Assembly (NCBI GenBank): GCA_036961205.1
Contig: JBALVI010000001.1
Coordinates: 248,001 to 312,000 of the forward strand
DNA length: 64,000 bases
Reading direction: 5' to 3'
From: CALJFL01 sp036961205
Lineage (GTDB): Bacteria; Pseudomonadota; Gammaproteobacteria; Pseudomonadales; Halieaceae
Shown here: positions 27,774-36,529 of the stretch, one piece after another
Position numbering within the stretch: the first letter of the stretch is position 1
Layout of the letters: each line of letters opens with the position of its first letter
Program-made: the position numbers and the translations under genes
The notes under the pieces: generated by a model
Told to the model about the DNA's origin: nothing
Seen by the model: the letters and a program-made list of their open reading frames with translations, nothing else
Database searches by the model: none

Positions 27774-27956
27774 ATGAATATCTATGTATTAATCAACGCT
27801 CTCGTCTTGGTGTTGTCGCCTATTGTGGTCTACTTTGTCGCAAGGCCTACCAACCGTCAGCGGGTATTAGAGTACACGCTGAACGTTATTGATCGTGACA
27901 GTGCAGTGCTTGCCGTACTGGTGCTCTGCTTGCTGAGCCTCGCAATCCTGCTCTGA
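27774..27956 (+). CDS. Small two-helix membrane protein (60 residues)
   Basis: The ATG at 27774 has a strong GGGAGG nine bases ahead and is preferred to an upstream TTG. Two hydrophobic segments (IYVLINALVLVLSPIVVYFV and VLAVLVLCLLSLAILL) flank a charged loop (ARPTNRQRVLEYTLNVIDRDS), so it is an inner-membrane protein with two helices. I do not recognise a family. A Fur-like box lies upstream, so an iron-linked role is possible but unproven. It converges with the DUF481 gene. Confidence 0.7.
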   Translation: MNIYVLINALVLVLSPIVVYFVARPTNRQRVLEYTLNVIDRDSAVLAVLVLCLLSLAILL

Positions 27957-28005
27957 GGCAAGTGATTGAGGGGAAGCCTGCGCCAGGCTGTCCGAGAATT
28001 GCAGC

Positions 28006-29028
28006 TCAATAGTCCCAGCCGATACCCGTCGACACCCCATAATCGAAATCGCCATCGCCAATATTGCGGTTGTCGTACACACCCCAGGTGGTGATATCGA
28101 GGAATAAATCCCGGTACAACTCCCAGCGAAGACTCAGATCTGAATCGCCACGTAAGCGGCCATTGTCGGTGAAACTGGGATACAGATTTACCGAGAGTTT
28201 GAGATTCAGTTCAGGTGGGTCGAACCGCCAGGTGTTAAATTCCAGCTTCAGGGCGCCCTCCAGACTCTCCTGTTGTTTACCTACGAGGTCTTGCTCTGTG
28301 TTGACTTGTAGCCCTATCGCAGCTATCAACTGGCGCTCATGGTTATCGATGAAGTAGCGGCCAAAGCCGCCGCCGATGGAGACCCGATAATCCAATGCCA
28401 ATTGGTCGTTCGCTTCATACGATGAATTTCCATACCGAAATAGTTTCCGGGTACGGTCATTGAAAAAGCCACGTGCCACATTCAGTTTCGTACTACTGAA
28501 AGATTCGTCGCCGGTGTCGCTTGTGTCATGGCGCAATTGCAGGGAACTGCGAGACCGTTCCTTCTCGTAGCTGATGTCCAATCCCATGGTGACTTGCGTG
28601 GTTGAAGAAGCCTTGGTGTAGTCGTAACCCAAGCTTAGGTAGATATCCGTGGCGTCTTTAAATGTCTTTTCCAGAGGCCGGAGTTCGACGACCTGTAACC
28701 AATCAGCGTCAAATACCGTGCTATCACTGACAATACTCAATGTTCCGATGTCACCCGCAGAATCTATACGCCCCAAGTGGCGCGAACCGTCGGCATATCG
28801 CACCTGAAAACCGTAGTCGCTATTAATGCTGGCGATCTCATCCCATTCGATTCGCAGCGTCCCCATAGCGTCGGTGCTACATTCCAACATTCCGGCGTAC
28901 AGCGATTTGATTGCACAGCTTACCCGGTCGCCATTGTGCAATGTGACGATATCGGTTTTTGGTCTACCCCAGCAAAGCGTGCTCAACAAGAGCGTTACAA
29001 GCAGGGCAAGTGAGAGGGCTCTCTTCAT
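28006..29028 (-). CDS. DUF481-type outer-membrane barrel protein
   Basis: The 340-residue product has a signal peptide (LALLVTLLLSTLCWG). An N-terminal LSm-like segment follows (VTLHNGDRVSCAIKSLYAGML, then LRIEWDEIASIN) and then a beta-barrel with many strand repeats of the DUF481 type, ending YGVSTGIGWDY. DUF481 proteins are salt-induced barrels of unknown transport role. It follows the transporter-like gene by 29 bases and is the last gene of the sulfatase operon. Confidence 0.8.
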   Translation of the reverse strand: MKRALSLALLVTLLLSTLCWGRPKTDIVTLHNGDRVSCAIKSLYAGMLECSTDAMGTLRIEWDEIASINSDYGFQVRYADGSRHLGRIDSAGDIGTLSIVSDSTVFDADWLQVVELRPLEKTFKDATDIYLSLGYDYTKASSTTQVTMGLDISYEKERSRSSLQLRHDTSDTGDESFSSTKLNVARGFFNDRTRKLFRYGNSSYEANDQLALDYRVSIGGGFGRYFIDNHERQLIAAIGLQVNTEQDLVGKQQESLEGALKLEFNTWRFDPPELNLKLSVNLYPSFTDNGRLRGDSDLSLRWELYRDLFLDITTWGVYDNRNIGDGDFDYGVSTGIGWDY

Positions 29029-29057
29029 ATTGCACCATTCCTCCTGCGGGAGACTCG

Positions 29058-30035
29058 CTACTCACTACCAAGGCGTTTCATCCCCTCAACGAGGGGGTGC
29101 CAACCAAACACCAGAGTAAATTTAAAGATATCCATCTCCAGGTCACCAGGGTCGCTGTCGCTAATGCTGGCCAGGTAACCCGCGGTTACCTGGATATTCT
29201 CATTAACGTGATAGCCCAGGGTGAAGCCTACGCCGACCATGTCCAGGTCCTCTCCGTCCATACCATTCAAACTGGATTTCCCGCCGCCTACCCAGTTAAG
29301 GTCGACAGAACCCCATAAGTCTTTGTGAAAGTCTCGTGTGAGATGAGCTTCCAATTGAAATTTGGGATCCGTGGACAGGTCCTCGCCCACGAAATCGTCG
29401 TTGTCATCAAAGGCCCAAATCGAAGGAAGCAGCTCCAAGGTTGTACGCCGCCCGGGCACCCAACTGCCTATCTGCCAAACAATGGGAGCAGCCACTCGTC
29501 CATACCAACGATTCTGTCCCATATTTAACGGTGTGTCGTTGTCGTATTCGCCGATGGGGACCACCAGGTCAACCAGCAGGTCCAGCGAGAAACCAGGCTC
29601 ATAGCGTATTGCATCGGGAATATTTTTAATCGCGGGAGGCCCGACCAGGTTGACGACAAACTCCAGTGTTGGATCGCCAAATCCATTGGTATCTTGGGTA
29701 AATTCGCGACCCAATAACGACCCACTTCCTGAAATCCGCCCCATCGGCAATAGCACGGCCCCAATCGCAGATCGATCGAACAGGGTAAAAGTTCTGGCAT
29801 AGCCGCTCAGAGCAACACTGGCTTCGAAACTCGACTCTGGGATAACAAAGTTCGTGGGGTCCATTGGATTTGAGTTGCCGCTCATGTCCATGTATATCGT
29901 GGGTACCGCATTGCCGCCACTGAGCGTCTTCCAGTAAAAGCGCGCGGGCGCCTGGGCGGAGACGGAATTTGGCAAGCTGCAAAAAGTTATTACCGCCGCG
30001 GCCAGGTACGATTGAATCTTCGAAGGAAATTTCAT
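29058..30035 (-). CDS. Outer-membrane transporter-like protein (phenol-degradation MetA type)
   Basis: A 325-residue protein with a Sec signal (SYLAAAVITFCSLPNSVSA) and the start pattern RFYWKTLSGGNAVPTIYM, typical of the PF13557 family. That family is annotated as outer-membrane channels near aromatic-degradation genes. The rest is barrel-like (LAVD-type strand alternation, FGWHPLVEG near the end). The start ATG overlaps the sulfatase stop by four bases (ATGA), so translation is coupled and the two products are likely used together. Confidence 0.82.
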   Translation of the reverse strand: MKFPSKIQSYLAAAVITFCSLPNSVSAQAPARFYWKTLSGGNAVPTIYMDMSGNSNPMDPTNFVIPESSFEASVALSGYARTFTLFDRSAIGAVLLPMGRISGSGSLLGREFTQDTNGFGDPTLEFVVNLVGPPAIKNIPDAIRYEPGFSLDLLVDLVVPIGEYDNDTPLNMGQNRWYGRVAAPIVWQIGSWVPGRRTTLELLPSIWAFDDNDDFVGEDLSTDPKFQLEAHLTRDFHKDLWGSVDLNWVGGGKSSLNGMDGEDLDMVGVGFTLGYHVNENIQVTAGYLASISDSDPGDLEMDIFKFTLVFGWHPLVEGMKRLGSE

Positions 30036-31813
30036 TGTGCAGACTCCTTTACCATTTCAGGGGGTGGCACGAACTGCCGTTTGTTAATGAGCGGCGGAAA
30101 TCCTGGATCATCCGGGACTCGCTGGGGCAACTGGTCTTCCATGGTCTCAAACGCTGACCGGCTAGGTATGATGACGTTATTCGCCTTCACGTACTGGCCC
30201 CACAATTCCAACATGGCAATGACTTTTTCCGGCTTCTGTGCGGCGAGATTGCTGCGCTCACTCGCGTCGGCTGCAAGATCGTAAAGCTCCCAGTCTCCGG
30301 TTCCGAAGGGCTTCCATTGCCAGCGTATTTTCCAATCGCCTTGGCGCAGCGCGCGATTGCCGAAGATTTCCCAAGCCAGGTAATCCTGGTCCGCACGAAT
30401 CGCATCGACCTCGCCGGCCAGCAGAGGTAGCCAGGACTTGCCGGTAATAGTAGGTAGCTCAGGCCGTTCTGACTTGTCGGGATATTGTGTGCCGGCAACA
30501 CCGAGAAGAGTGGGCATGATGTCCGCTATATGCATGACTGCGTCATTGATACTGCCATCAGGACGATCTACTCGCGGGCCGCTGACGATCAGGGCGTTGC
30601 GAATACCCCCTTCGGCCAGCCAGCCCTTGTACTGGCTGAAGGGGGTCATCGATACCTGTGCCCACATGGGACCGTAGCCAATAAAGGAGCCGGGCTCGCC
30701 CCACGCTTTAGGATCGGTATTGGACCAGTTCATCGCAGCAAACAAGTAGTTGAGCGTACCCGGTGTCCCAGCGACCATTTCAAAAAGGTCAGTGCCTTCC
30801 GCACCATTATCGCCAAAGACTAGAAATATAGTGTTCTCGTACTCCCCAATGGACTTCAAATAGTCAACCAGACGGCCAACGTGGTGGTCCATGTTCTCCA
30901 CCATGCCAGCGTACAACTCCATCTTCATGCCGAGCACCGCCCGCGGGGCAGGAGCCAACTGGGAGGCGTCGGGAACAAACCACATACGCTCAGCCAGCGC
31001 CGTACCCTCGCGCGTAATGCCCAACTCAATTTGTCGGGCCAGCCGCTCTCGCCGAAGCACATCCCAACCTTTGTCATACTCGCCGACATGACGCTCACGC
31101 CACTCCTTGGGCAGGTGGTAAGGGTCGTGTGGAGCCTGATGGGCGACGTAGGCGAAAAATGGTTTGCCGTCTGTCCGATTGTTATCAATAAATTCAATCA
31201 TTTTGTCGGTGTAGGTGCGCGTCGCATAATAGTCTTCAGGCAGTTCACTGAGGTACTGGCCGTCCTCGGTGAACACCAGGCGGGGAGTGAGCGCTGTGAC
31301 GTTGGTCATATCCCAGTAGTTACCGCCGCCGTCCAGCAGCGAAAAATCTCGCTCGAAACCTCGTGCGCGCGGGATCTTGTCAGGCGCTTTGCCCAGGTGC
31401 CACTTACCCGTCATATAGGTGTGATAGCCCGCCTGCCCAAGCAGTTCCGGGAGCGTTACTACCGAGTCATTGAGGTAACCTTCATAGCCGGGCTGGCCGA
31501 CCTGGTTGGGCGCGGTCCACTCGCTCATATTACCTAGCCCATTCAGGTGAGTATCAACGCCAGACAGCATCACCGAACGTGTGGGGGAGCAACTGGCGTG
31601 GGTATAGAACTGGGTGAAACGAACACCTTCATTGGCAAGGGCGTCCAGATTCGGAGTGTCAATCTCCCCGCCAAACGAACCCATATCTGCATAGCCCATG
31701 TCATCGGCCAGGATAATGACGATGTTGGGGCGACTGTCGGACCAGGACAGAGAGGCCGAAAGGATGAGGGTAAAGAAGCCAACTCCCCGGTAAGACATTT
31801 TGTGCCAACTCAT
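30032..31813 (-). CDS. Exported arylsulfatase-type sulfatase
   Basis: The 593-residue enzyme has the sulfatase signature CSPTR (Cys75, modified to formylglycine) and the metal-binding DDMGYADMGSFGG. The conserved GKWHLG (after TYMTG) and GDNGAEGTD segments also fit. A signal peptide ends about residue 25, so it acts in the periplasm or outside. The start is supported by AGGAG. No maturation (formylglycine-generating) enzyme gene is nearby. It probably removes sulfate from an aromatic or sugar ester; the next genes, a channel-like protein and a DUF481 barrel, suggest uptake of that compound. Confidence 0.92.
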   Translation of the reverse strand: MSWHKMSYRGVGFFTLILSASLSWSDSRPNIVIILADDMGYADMGSFGGEIDTPNLDALANEGVRFTQFYTHASCSPTRSVMLSGVDTHLNGLGNMSEWTAPNQVGQPGYEGYLNDSVVTLPELLGQAGYHTYMTGKWHLGKAPDKIPRARGFERDFSLLDGGGNYWDMTNVTALTPRLVFTEDGQYLSELPEDYYATRTYTDKMIEFIDNNRTDGKPFFAYVAHQAPHDPYHLPKEWRERHVGEYDKGWDVLRRERLARQIELGITREGTALAERMWFVPDASQLAPAPRAVLGMKMELYAGMVENMDHHVGRLVDYLKSIGEYENTIFLVFGDNGAEGTDLFEMVAGTPGTLNYLFAAMNWSNTDPKAWGEPGSFIGYGPMWAQVSMTPFSQYKGWLAEGGIRNALIVSGPRVDRPDGSINDAVMHIADIMPTLLGVAGTQYPDKSERPELPTITGKSWLPLLAGEVDAIRADQDYLAWEIFGNRALRQGDWKIRWQWKPFGTGDWELYDLAADASERSNLAAQKPEKVIAMLELWGQYVKANNVIIPSRSAFETMEDQLPQRVPDDPGFPPLINKRQFVPPPEMVKESAQ

Positions 31814-31960
31814 AGGTGCTCCTGGTTATTTTAGGGGAATCCCAGATGGGATAAATATCCTTGAAACAACTTATACCAATAAAGATCGTTGGAAATTTGG
31901 CAATTTGCGTCACAGAATTTTTTTCAGGGCCTATACAGTGACGATAGACGGGACCTTCGA

Positions 31961-32872
31961 CTATCCGTCGTATTCCGTCACTACAGGACCAAATACTTCG
32001 GTAGCCTCTTTAAGCTTTTCCAACGGAGTTGGCGCCGCGCCGATCAAGAAATGTTGTAACGAGCTATAGTCATACAGGTTTATATCGGGATGAATCAGCA
32101 TCATGGTGAGGAGTGTCGTAGGAATAAACAGGTGGGTAATACGGTGCTCCTGAATGGCCTGCAAAATGCCCCCTGGATCCACGGTGCTCATGATGACATT
32201 GGTACCACCACGGGCAAAATGCAGGCAGCCCCGCACAACAGCGGAGTGGGTCATAGGCGCTACAAACAGGTGTCGAGTATTGTCGTAATAGTTAAAGCGG
32301 GCGTAGTAATTGGCGAACACAGCAGCGATATTTCGATGCGTCATCACTACTCTCTGTGCAGGCCCGGTCGTGCCGACGGTGAGAAAAACAGACGAGATGT
32401 CATCAGGGGAAGGTTCCGCCTGTGGAAAATGGTAATCGGCATCGCGCATCCACTCTGTCAGTGATTCACCGAATTCATTTTTGGTGTCAATACAGAGCGC
32501 CAACCTCAATGAGGGCGAGCGAGAGATGATTTTTTTCGCTTGCTCCTCGTAGATGCTGTGAAACAGCAGCAATTCGCAGTCGAGACGATTCAATAGTTCC
32601 GAAGTGATAGCTACCGACTTGCGAGGGTTGATTGGTAGCCAGATTGCACCTGCCCGAAAGACTCCTAGCAAGGCAAGGAAAGCCTCGTTACTGGTAGGCG
32701 CCAGGATACCAATGTGTGCGCCCCTACCGAACTGCTTCCCGTGTAGTGCAGATGCGATCCAATGCGTTTGCACGCTCGCCTTGCGGTAACTGCAGTGGCC
32801 CGCTGCATCGACGAACGCGATATTGTCCGGATACCGGGTGGCACCTTTATCAAAGAAATCTATGATACGCAT
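31961..32872 (-). pseudogene. Truncated AMP-dependent acyl-CoA synthetase/ligase
   Basis: The frame gives 303 residues of the N-terminal domain of an acyl-adenylate ligase (family length 500-560). LAPTSNEAFLALLGVFRAGAIWLPINPR and LIGAAPTPLEKLKEATEVFG fit the family. It stops just where the YGxTE motif should come (VVTEYDG, then a stop), and only 147 bases separate it from the sulfatase gene, so the second half is missing. The ATP-loop is also weak (VGTTGPAQRVVMTH, with Ala-Gln in place of the usual Pro-Lys-Gly). Most likely a decayed gene, perhaps once driving the sulfatase operon. Confidence 0.72.
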
Positions 32873-32964
32873 GTGTTGGCTCAGCTAGTGAGTTACACCA
32901 GCGTAGCTTGCGCGAATAATTAGCACTTGGCATTATACGTCAACATAAACTCAGGCAGACCACA

Positions 32965-33984
32965 GTGACGAGCAAGTCCAGAGTAGCTGTAATTCACGGT
33001 TTTGATCCGCTGGTGTCCGAACTCGGGGGCGACCCACACCAGGTGGCTATGAGTGCCGGGATAGAGCTGAGGCAACTCCAGAACCCCGAAACGCTGATGC
33101 CAAACAATGTGCTTACAAGGGTTTTAAGCCAGTCAGCACTGGCAACAGATTGCGACCATTTTGGTCTGGAATTGGGGAGACGTCGGAATTTGTCGAGCTA
33201 TCTCGGCATTCTAGGCGAAATGGCTCAGTCCGCCGCCACTCTGGGAGAGGCGCTGACAGAACTGTTCAACCTGATGAGTGTTCACACTGAAGCCACGGCC
33301 TGGCAATTACAGTGTGACAGTGAAGTAGGGTATGTCATTTTCTCGCTGATAGACGATTCCGCGGGAGGGTACAAGCAGATTGAGCAGTTGGTGATTACCT
33401 TATTCTGGAGATTTGTAGACTTTCTGACAGAGCATCACTGGCACCCCACGATGGTGAACTTTACCTTTGCCAAGCCTGCAAACCTCGCTCCTTATCGTCG
33501 GATTTTTGATGCCCCCATCGATTTTGATGCAGACTTCTGCGGTGTCGTTTTCCATTCCTCCGATCTGAATCTCACTCTTTCAAACCGTAATGAAGCGCGA
33601 CACAACAGGCTTTATCAATTCGCTCACAGCGTCCAGAGTTCAAGACCTAGAGATGTACAAGAGCAGGTACGAATACTTATCCGCAAAAATCTCGAACTGC
33701 AGCTGGTGGGAGAGGACTACCTGACACGATTTTTCCCCTTCGAGAAGCGGACCCTGCAGCGCAAACTCACTGCGCAAGGCACCAGCTACCGAAAGCTATT
33801 GCACGACGTACGAATAGCCATGGCCATGGAATTACTGGCCAACTCGGATATATCGATGACCCGGCTCGCCGAACGCCTGTGCTACGCCGATCTTGCGAAT
33901 TTCACCAAGGTATTCAGTGAACACACTGGTAAGCCTCCATCCGCCTGGCGCAACCAGGTTAGAAGTGTCTTTGATTCCGACTGA
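32965..33984 (+). CDS. AraC-family transcriptional regulator
   Basis: A 339-residue protein with the N-terminal arabinose-binding-like domain found in OruR/ArgR-type regulators (PLVSELGGDPHQVAMSAGIE, LGILGEMAQSAATLGEALTEL). The C-terminal double helix-turn-helix follows (FPFEKRTLQRKLTAQGTSYRKLL and MTRLAERLCYADLANFTKVF). The start is GTG. It is divergent from the truncated ligase gene and may have controlled it and the sulfatase operon. The effector is unknown. Confidence 0.88.
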   Translation: MTSKSRVAVIHGFDPLVSELGGDPHQVAMSAGIELRQLQNPETLMPNNVLTRVLSQSALATDCDHFGLELGRRRNLSSYLGILGEMAQSAATLGEALTELFNLMSVHTEATAWQLQCDSEVGYVIFSLIDDSAGGYKQIEQLVITLFWRFVDFLTEHHWHPTMVNFTFAKPANLAPYRRIFDAPIDFDADFCGVVFHSSDLNLTLSNRNEARHNRLYQFAHSVQSSRPRDVQEQVRILIRKNLELQLVGEDYLTRFFPFEKRTLQRKLTAQGTSYRKLLHDVRIAMAMELLANSDISMTRLAERLCYADLANFTKVFSEHTGKPPSAWRNQVRSVFDSD

Positions 33985-34120
33985 AGCCGCGTTTATCGAT
34001 GAGACCTTGGCCAATACGGATCGTACCAGATCATGCTGCGCTGGCTTCTCCTGTTTACGGAGTCACTTCCCAAGAGTATTGTAAGCCTCGCGATTTCGGA
34101 TATTACCAAGAGGTAACAGC

Positions 34121-34555
34121 ATGGCAGACTACATTCCCCCGACGCTGGACTGGGTACGTGAACAAGTTGAATTATACGAGAGCAGCGGTGGCACCGAAGG
34201 CACCACTTTGATGGACACAGGCATGCCGTGCATCCTGGTCACGCATACCGGGAAGCAAACCGGCGGCATCCGAAAGATTCCATTAATGAGGGTCGAAGTC
34301 GACGGAAATTACGTACTTATCGGTTCGATGGCCGGCCAACCCAAGAACCCCGGATGGGTTTACAATCTGAGGGCACAACCAGATGTCCAGATACGTGACA
34401 AAACGGAAGTATTCGACGTGCGTGTGCGGGAAGTCAGCGATGAGCAGGAACGTAAAAAGCTATGGGCCGCAGCGGCCGCAGCCTATCCGCCCTATGATGA
34501 CTATCAGGCCAAAACCACTCGCGTAATCCCGGTATTCATTGCAGAGCCCAGGTAG
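34121..34555 (+). CDS. DUF385/deazaflavin-dependent nitroreductase-like protein
   Basis: A 144-residue split-barrel protein. The motif LVTHTGKQTGGIRKIPLMRVEVDGNYVLIGSMAG (in pieces), GWVYNLRAQPDV and ARPVFIAEPR-like end match the Ddn/DUF385 family. The family is best known from mycobacteria, where F420-dependent nitroreductases belong to it. In gammaproteobacteria F420 is uncommon, so this may bind FMN, heme or nothing known. It has AGAGGTAACAGC before the ATG. It is followed by a flavin monooxygenase gene on the same strand, 48 bases later. Confidence 0.8.
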   Translation: MADYIPPTLDWVREQVELYESSGGTEGTTLMDTGMPCILVTHTGKQTGGIRKIPLMRVEVDGNYVLIGSMAGQPKNPGWVYNLRAQPDVQIRDKTEVFDVRVREVSDEQERKKLWAAAAAAYPPYDDYQAKTTRVIPVFIAEPR

Positions 34556-34603
34556 CAATTCAGGAGCGCTGACTGTTAAGTCCCCTGAAGAGGTAGCTCA
34601 TAT

Positions 34604-35917
34604 TTGAATGAGCAGAAAGTTGCGGTCATTGGCGCGGGTCCCTGCGGGCTAACGGCCTGCAAGGCGCTCAGCGAATACGGCGTAGACTATGAATGCCTGG
34701 AAGCGAGCGACCGCTTGGGCGGAACCTGGAATATAGACCTTGGCGGTGGTGGCTACCGCTCTCTTCAGACAAACACATCGACCACGGGTATGGCGTTTTC
34801 AGACTTCCCGTTCGAGGAAGGTGAAGCCGCCTATCTCAATGCAGGACAAATGGTGCGGTATTTCAAGCGCTACGCCTATCACTTCCAACTGACCAGGTGC
34901 ATTCACTACAATAGTCGCGTCATCCAGGCGCTCCCCCTTGCTGACGGCTCGTGGGAAGTCGAACTTGAATCAGGTGAGACTCGGAAGTATTCCTCCCTTG
35001 TCGTCGCCACCGGGCAGTACACCTCACCCCGCAGACCACACGCTTCTATTTCGGGTGAGTTTTCAGGTCAACACCTGCATGTGTATGACTATATGGATAT
35101 CACCTCACCCATAGACCTCAGGGCCAAGCGAGTTCTGGTTGTTGGCCTGGGAAGCAGTGCAGCGGAGCTCGCCGCGGAACTATGCCGTTCGGAACAACCT
35201 TCCGAGTCTGCCAGCCAGGTCATTCTATCGGCCCGGACCGGCCGATGGGTTTTACCTAAAATGACAAACGGAAAACCGTTGGATGCCCGCGCACCGCACC
35301 CGTCGGCTCGACTTCCTGCCGTGATCCGAGCACTCCCAGAGAGCGTCAGTCAATGGCTCATACGCCGAACGATTGGCAAGATGCTACGAAATCAATCTGC
35401 AAGGCTGGGAGGGCAGCAAGCTCTAGGACTTCCAACACCCAAGATCAAACCCTGGGAGGAGCGCCCTACCCTGTCCGTCGATTTTATTCCAGCGCTGCAA
35501 TCAGGTCTGATTGATGTGCGACCCGGTATTCAGCGCTTCGACGGTGATACCGTCCATTTCACCGACGGCACACAATGCGACGTTGATGTAATTCTTTACG
35601 CAACCGGATATCAGCTCAACTTCCCGTATTTGGACCGCGACACTCTTGGCGGGGAAGCCACCGACCTGGAACTCTATCAACGGATCTCGCACCCGGTTCA
35701 CGACCAGTTATTCTTTATTGGATGTTGCCGAGTGATGTGTTCTATGTGGCCACTTGCCGAACAACAAAGTCGCTGGATTGCGAGCTTGCTGTCGGGAAAA
35801 TTCCAGCTACCCAGGGAACGGAAACGACGCGTGAAGGCCATTCCTCTTGTTAGCTCTCTACCGGTAATGTGTAACGTATATATAGAGAGCTTGCGCAAGG
35901 AAGCTGGCGGCCTCTAG
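34604..35917 (+). CDS. Flavin-containing monooxygenase
   Basis: The 437-residue product starts at TTG; an in-frame stop 18 bases before leaves no other sensible start. It has the FAD fold VAVIGAGPCGLTACKALSEYG and the FMO signature FSGQHLHVYDY (FxGxxxHxxxY). The NADPH-binding VLVVGLGSSAAELAAELC and a late GCCRVMCSMWPLAEQQ also fit. FMOs hydroxylate nitrogen, sulfur or carbon (Baeyer-Villiger type) on small molecules using NADPH and oxygen. It probably shares an operon with the DUF385 gene. It is near 437 residues, close to bacterial FMOs. Substrate unknown. Confidence 0.9.
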   Translation: MNEQKVAVIGAGPCGLTACKALSEYGVDYECLEASDRLGGTWNIDLGGGGYRSLQTNTSTTGMAFSDFPFEEGEAAYLNAGQMVRYFKRYAYHFQLTRCIHYNSRVIQALPLADGSWEVELESGETRKYSSLVVATGQYTSPRRPHASISGEFSGQHLHVYDYMDITSPIDLRAKRVLVVGLGSSAAELAAELCRSEQPSESASQVILSARTGRWVLPKMTNGKPLDARAPHPSARLPAVIRALPESVSQWLIRRTIGKMLRNQSARLGGQQALGLPTPKIKPWEERPTLSVDFIPALQSGLIDVRPGIQRFDGDTVHFTDGTQCDVDVILYATGYQLNFPYLDRDTLGGEATDLELYQRISHPVHDQLFFIGCCRVMCSMWPLAEQQSRWIASLLSGKFQLPRERKRRVKAIPLVSSLPVMCNVYIESLRKEAGGL

Positions 35918-35926
35918 AAGTCATCA

Positions 35927-36319
35927 CTACACTTTCAAAATTTCCAACAGAATCGAAATGACACCGTACAAACCCACAAAGTAAAAAAGAGGCCTGATCA
36001 GTGGCCAGCCAATGGCATAGGCAATGGCATGGGCTACGCGGGCGTAAAAAAAGAGACTTGCTCCCAACGCTGTCGCATCATTTGAAACCCCGACCGCGTT
36101 AGCAACAAGAACCACAATCGCGAACATCACCAGATTTTCCTGGAAGTTGGCTGTGAGTCTTTGTAGTCGGTTACGCAAAACAGTGGGGGCGGGTAAATCG
36201 TCGCGGCTGCCCGCTTGGGCCAGCAATCCGTTTTGGCGAATGGCAAAGCCGGCTTGCGCCAGGATGATAATCAGGAACGCCAACGCGCTGTAGGTAAGCA
36301 TTAAAAGTTCAACAGACAT
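35927..36319 (-). CDS. MAPEG-family membrane protein
   Basis: About 130 residues from ATG 36319, which has AGGAG upstream; the longer frame is not supported. It has four hydrophobic segments (LLMLTYSALAFLIIIL, LVMFAIVVLVANAVG, YARVAHAIAYAIGWP, YFVGLYGVISILLEI). The RLTANFQENLVMF region is a MAPEG hallmark. MAPEG proteins include membrane glutathione transferases and leukotriene synthases; in bacteria the roles are mostly unknown. It converges with the FMO gene, stops 9 bases apart. Confidence 0.85.
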   Translation of the reverse strand: MSVELLMLTYSALAFLIIILAQAGFAIRQNGLLAQAGSRDDLPAPTVLRNRLQRLTANFQENLVMFAIVVLVANAVGVSNDATALGASLFFYARVAHAIAYAIGWPLIRPLFYFVGLYGVISILLEILKV

Positions 36320-36529
36320 TATTATTCTCCTAAGATTTCTATCCTCTTTCAGAGTGAGAGGCCGACAAGGAGTATGAATTGGCTGTAACAAAAATGGAAG
36401 CAGTACGCCAGCCTTCGCATTGGTGATTACGGGATTGGCTTGGTCGGTTGCAGCAACCGGGAACTACTAAAAAATTAAACGTGAAACTTTATCGCTCTAG
36501 AACGGTACGAATAAAGCTAGCGCCTATAC

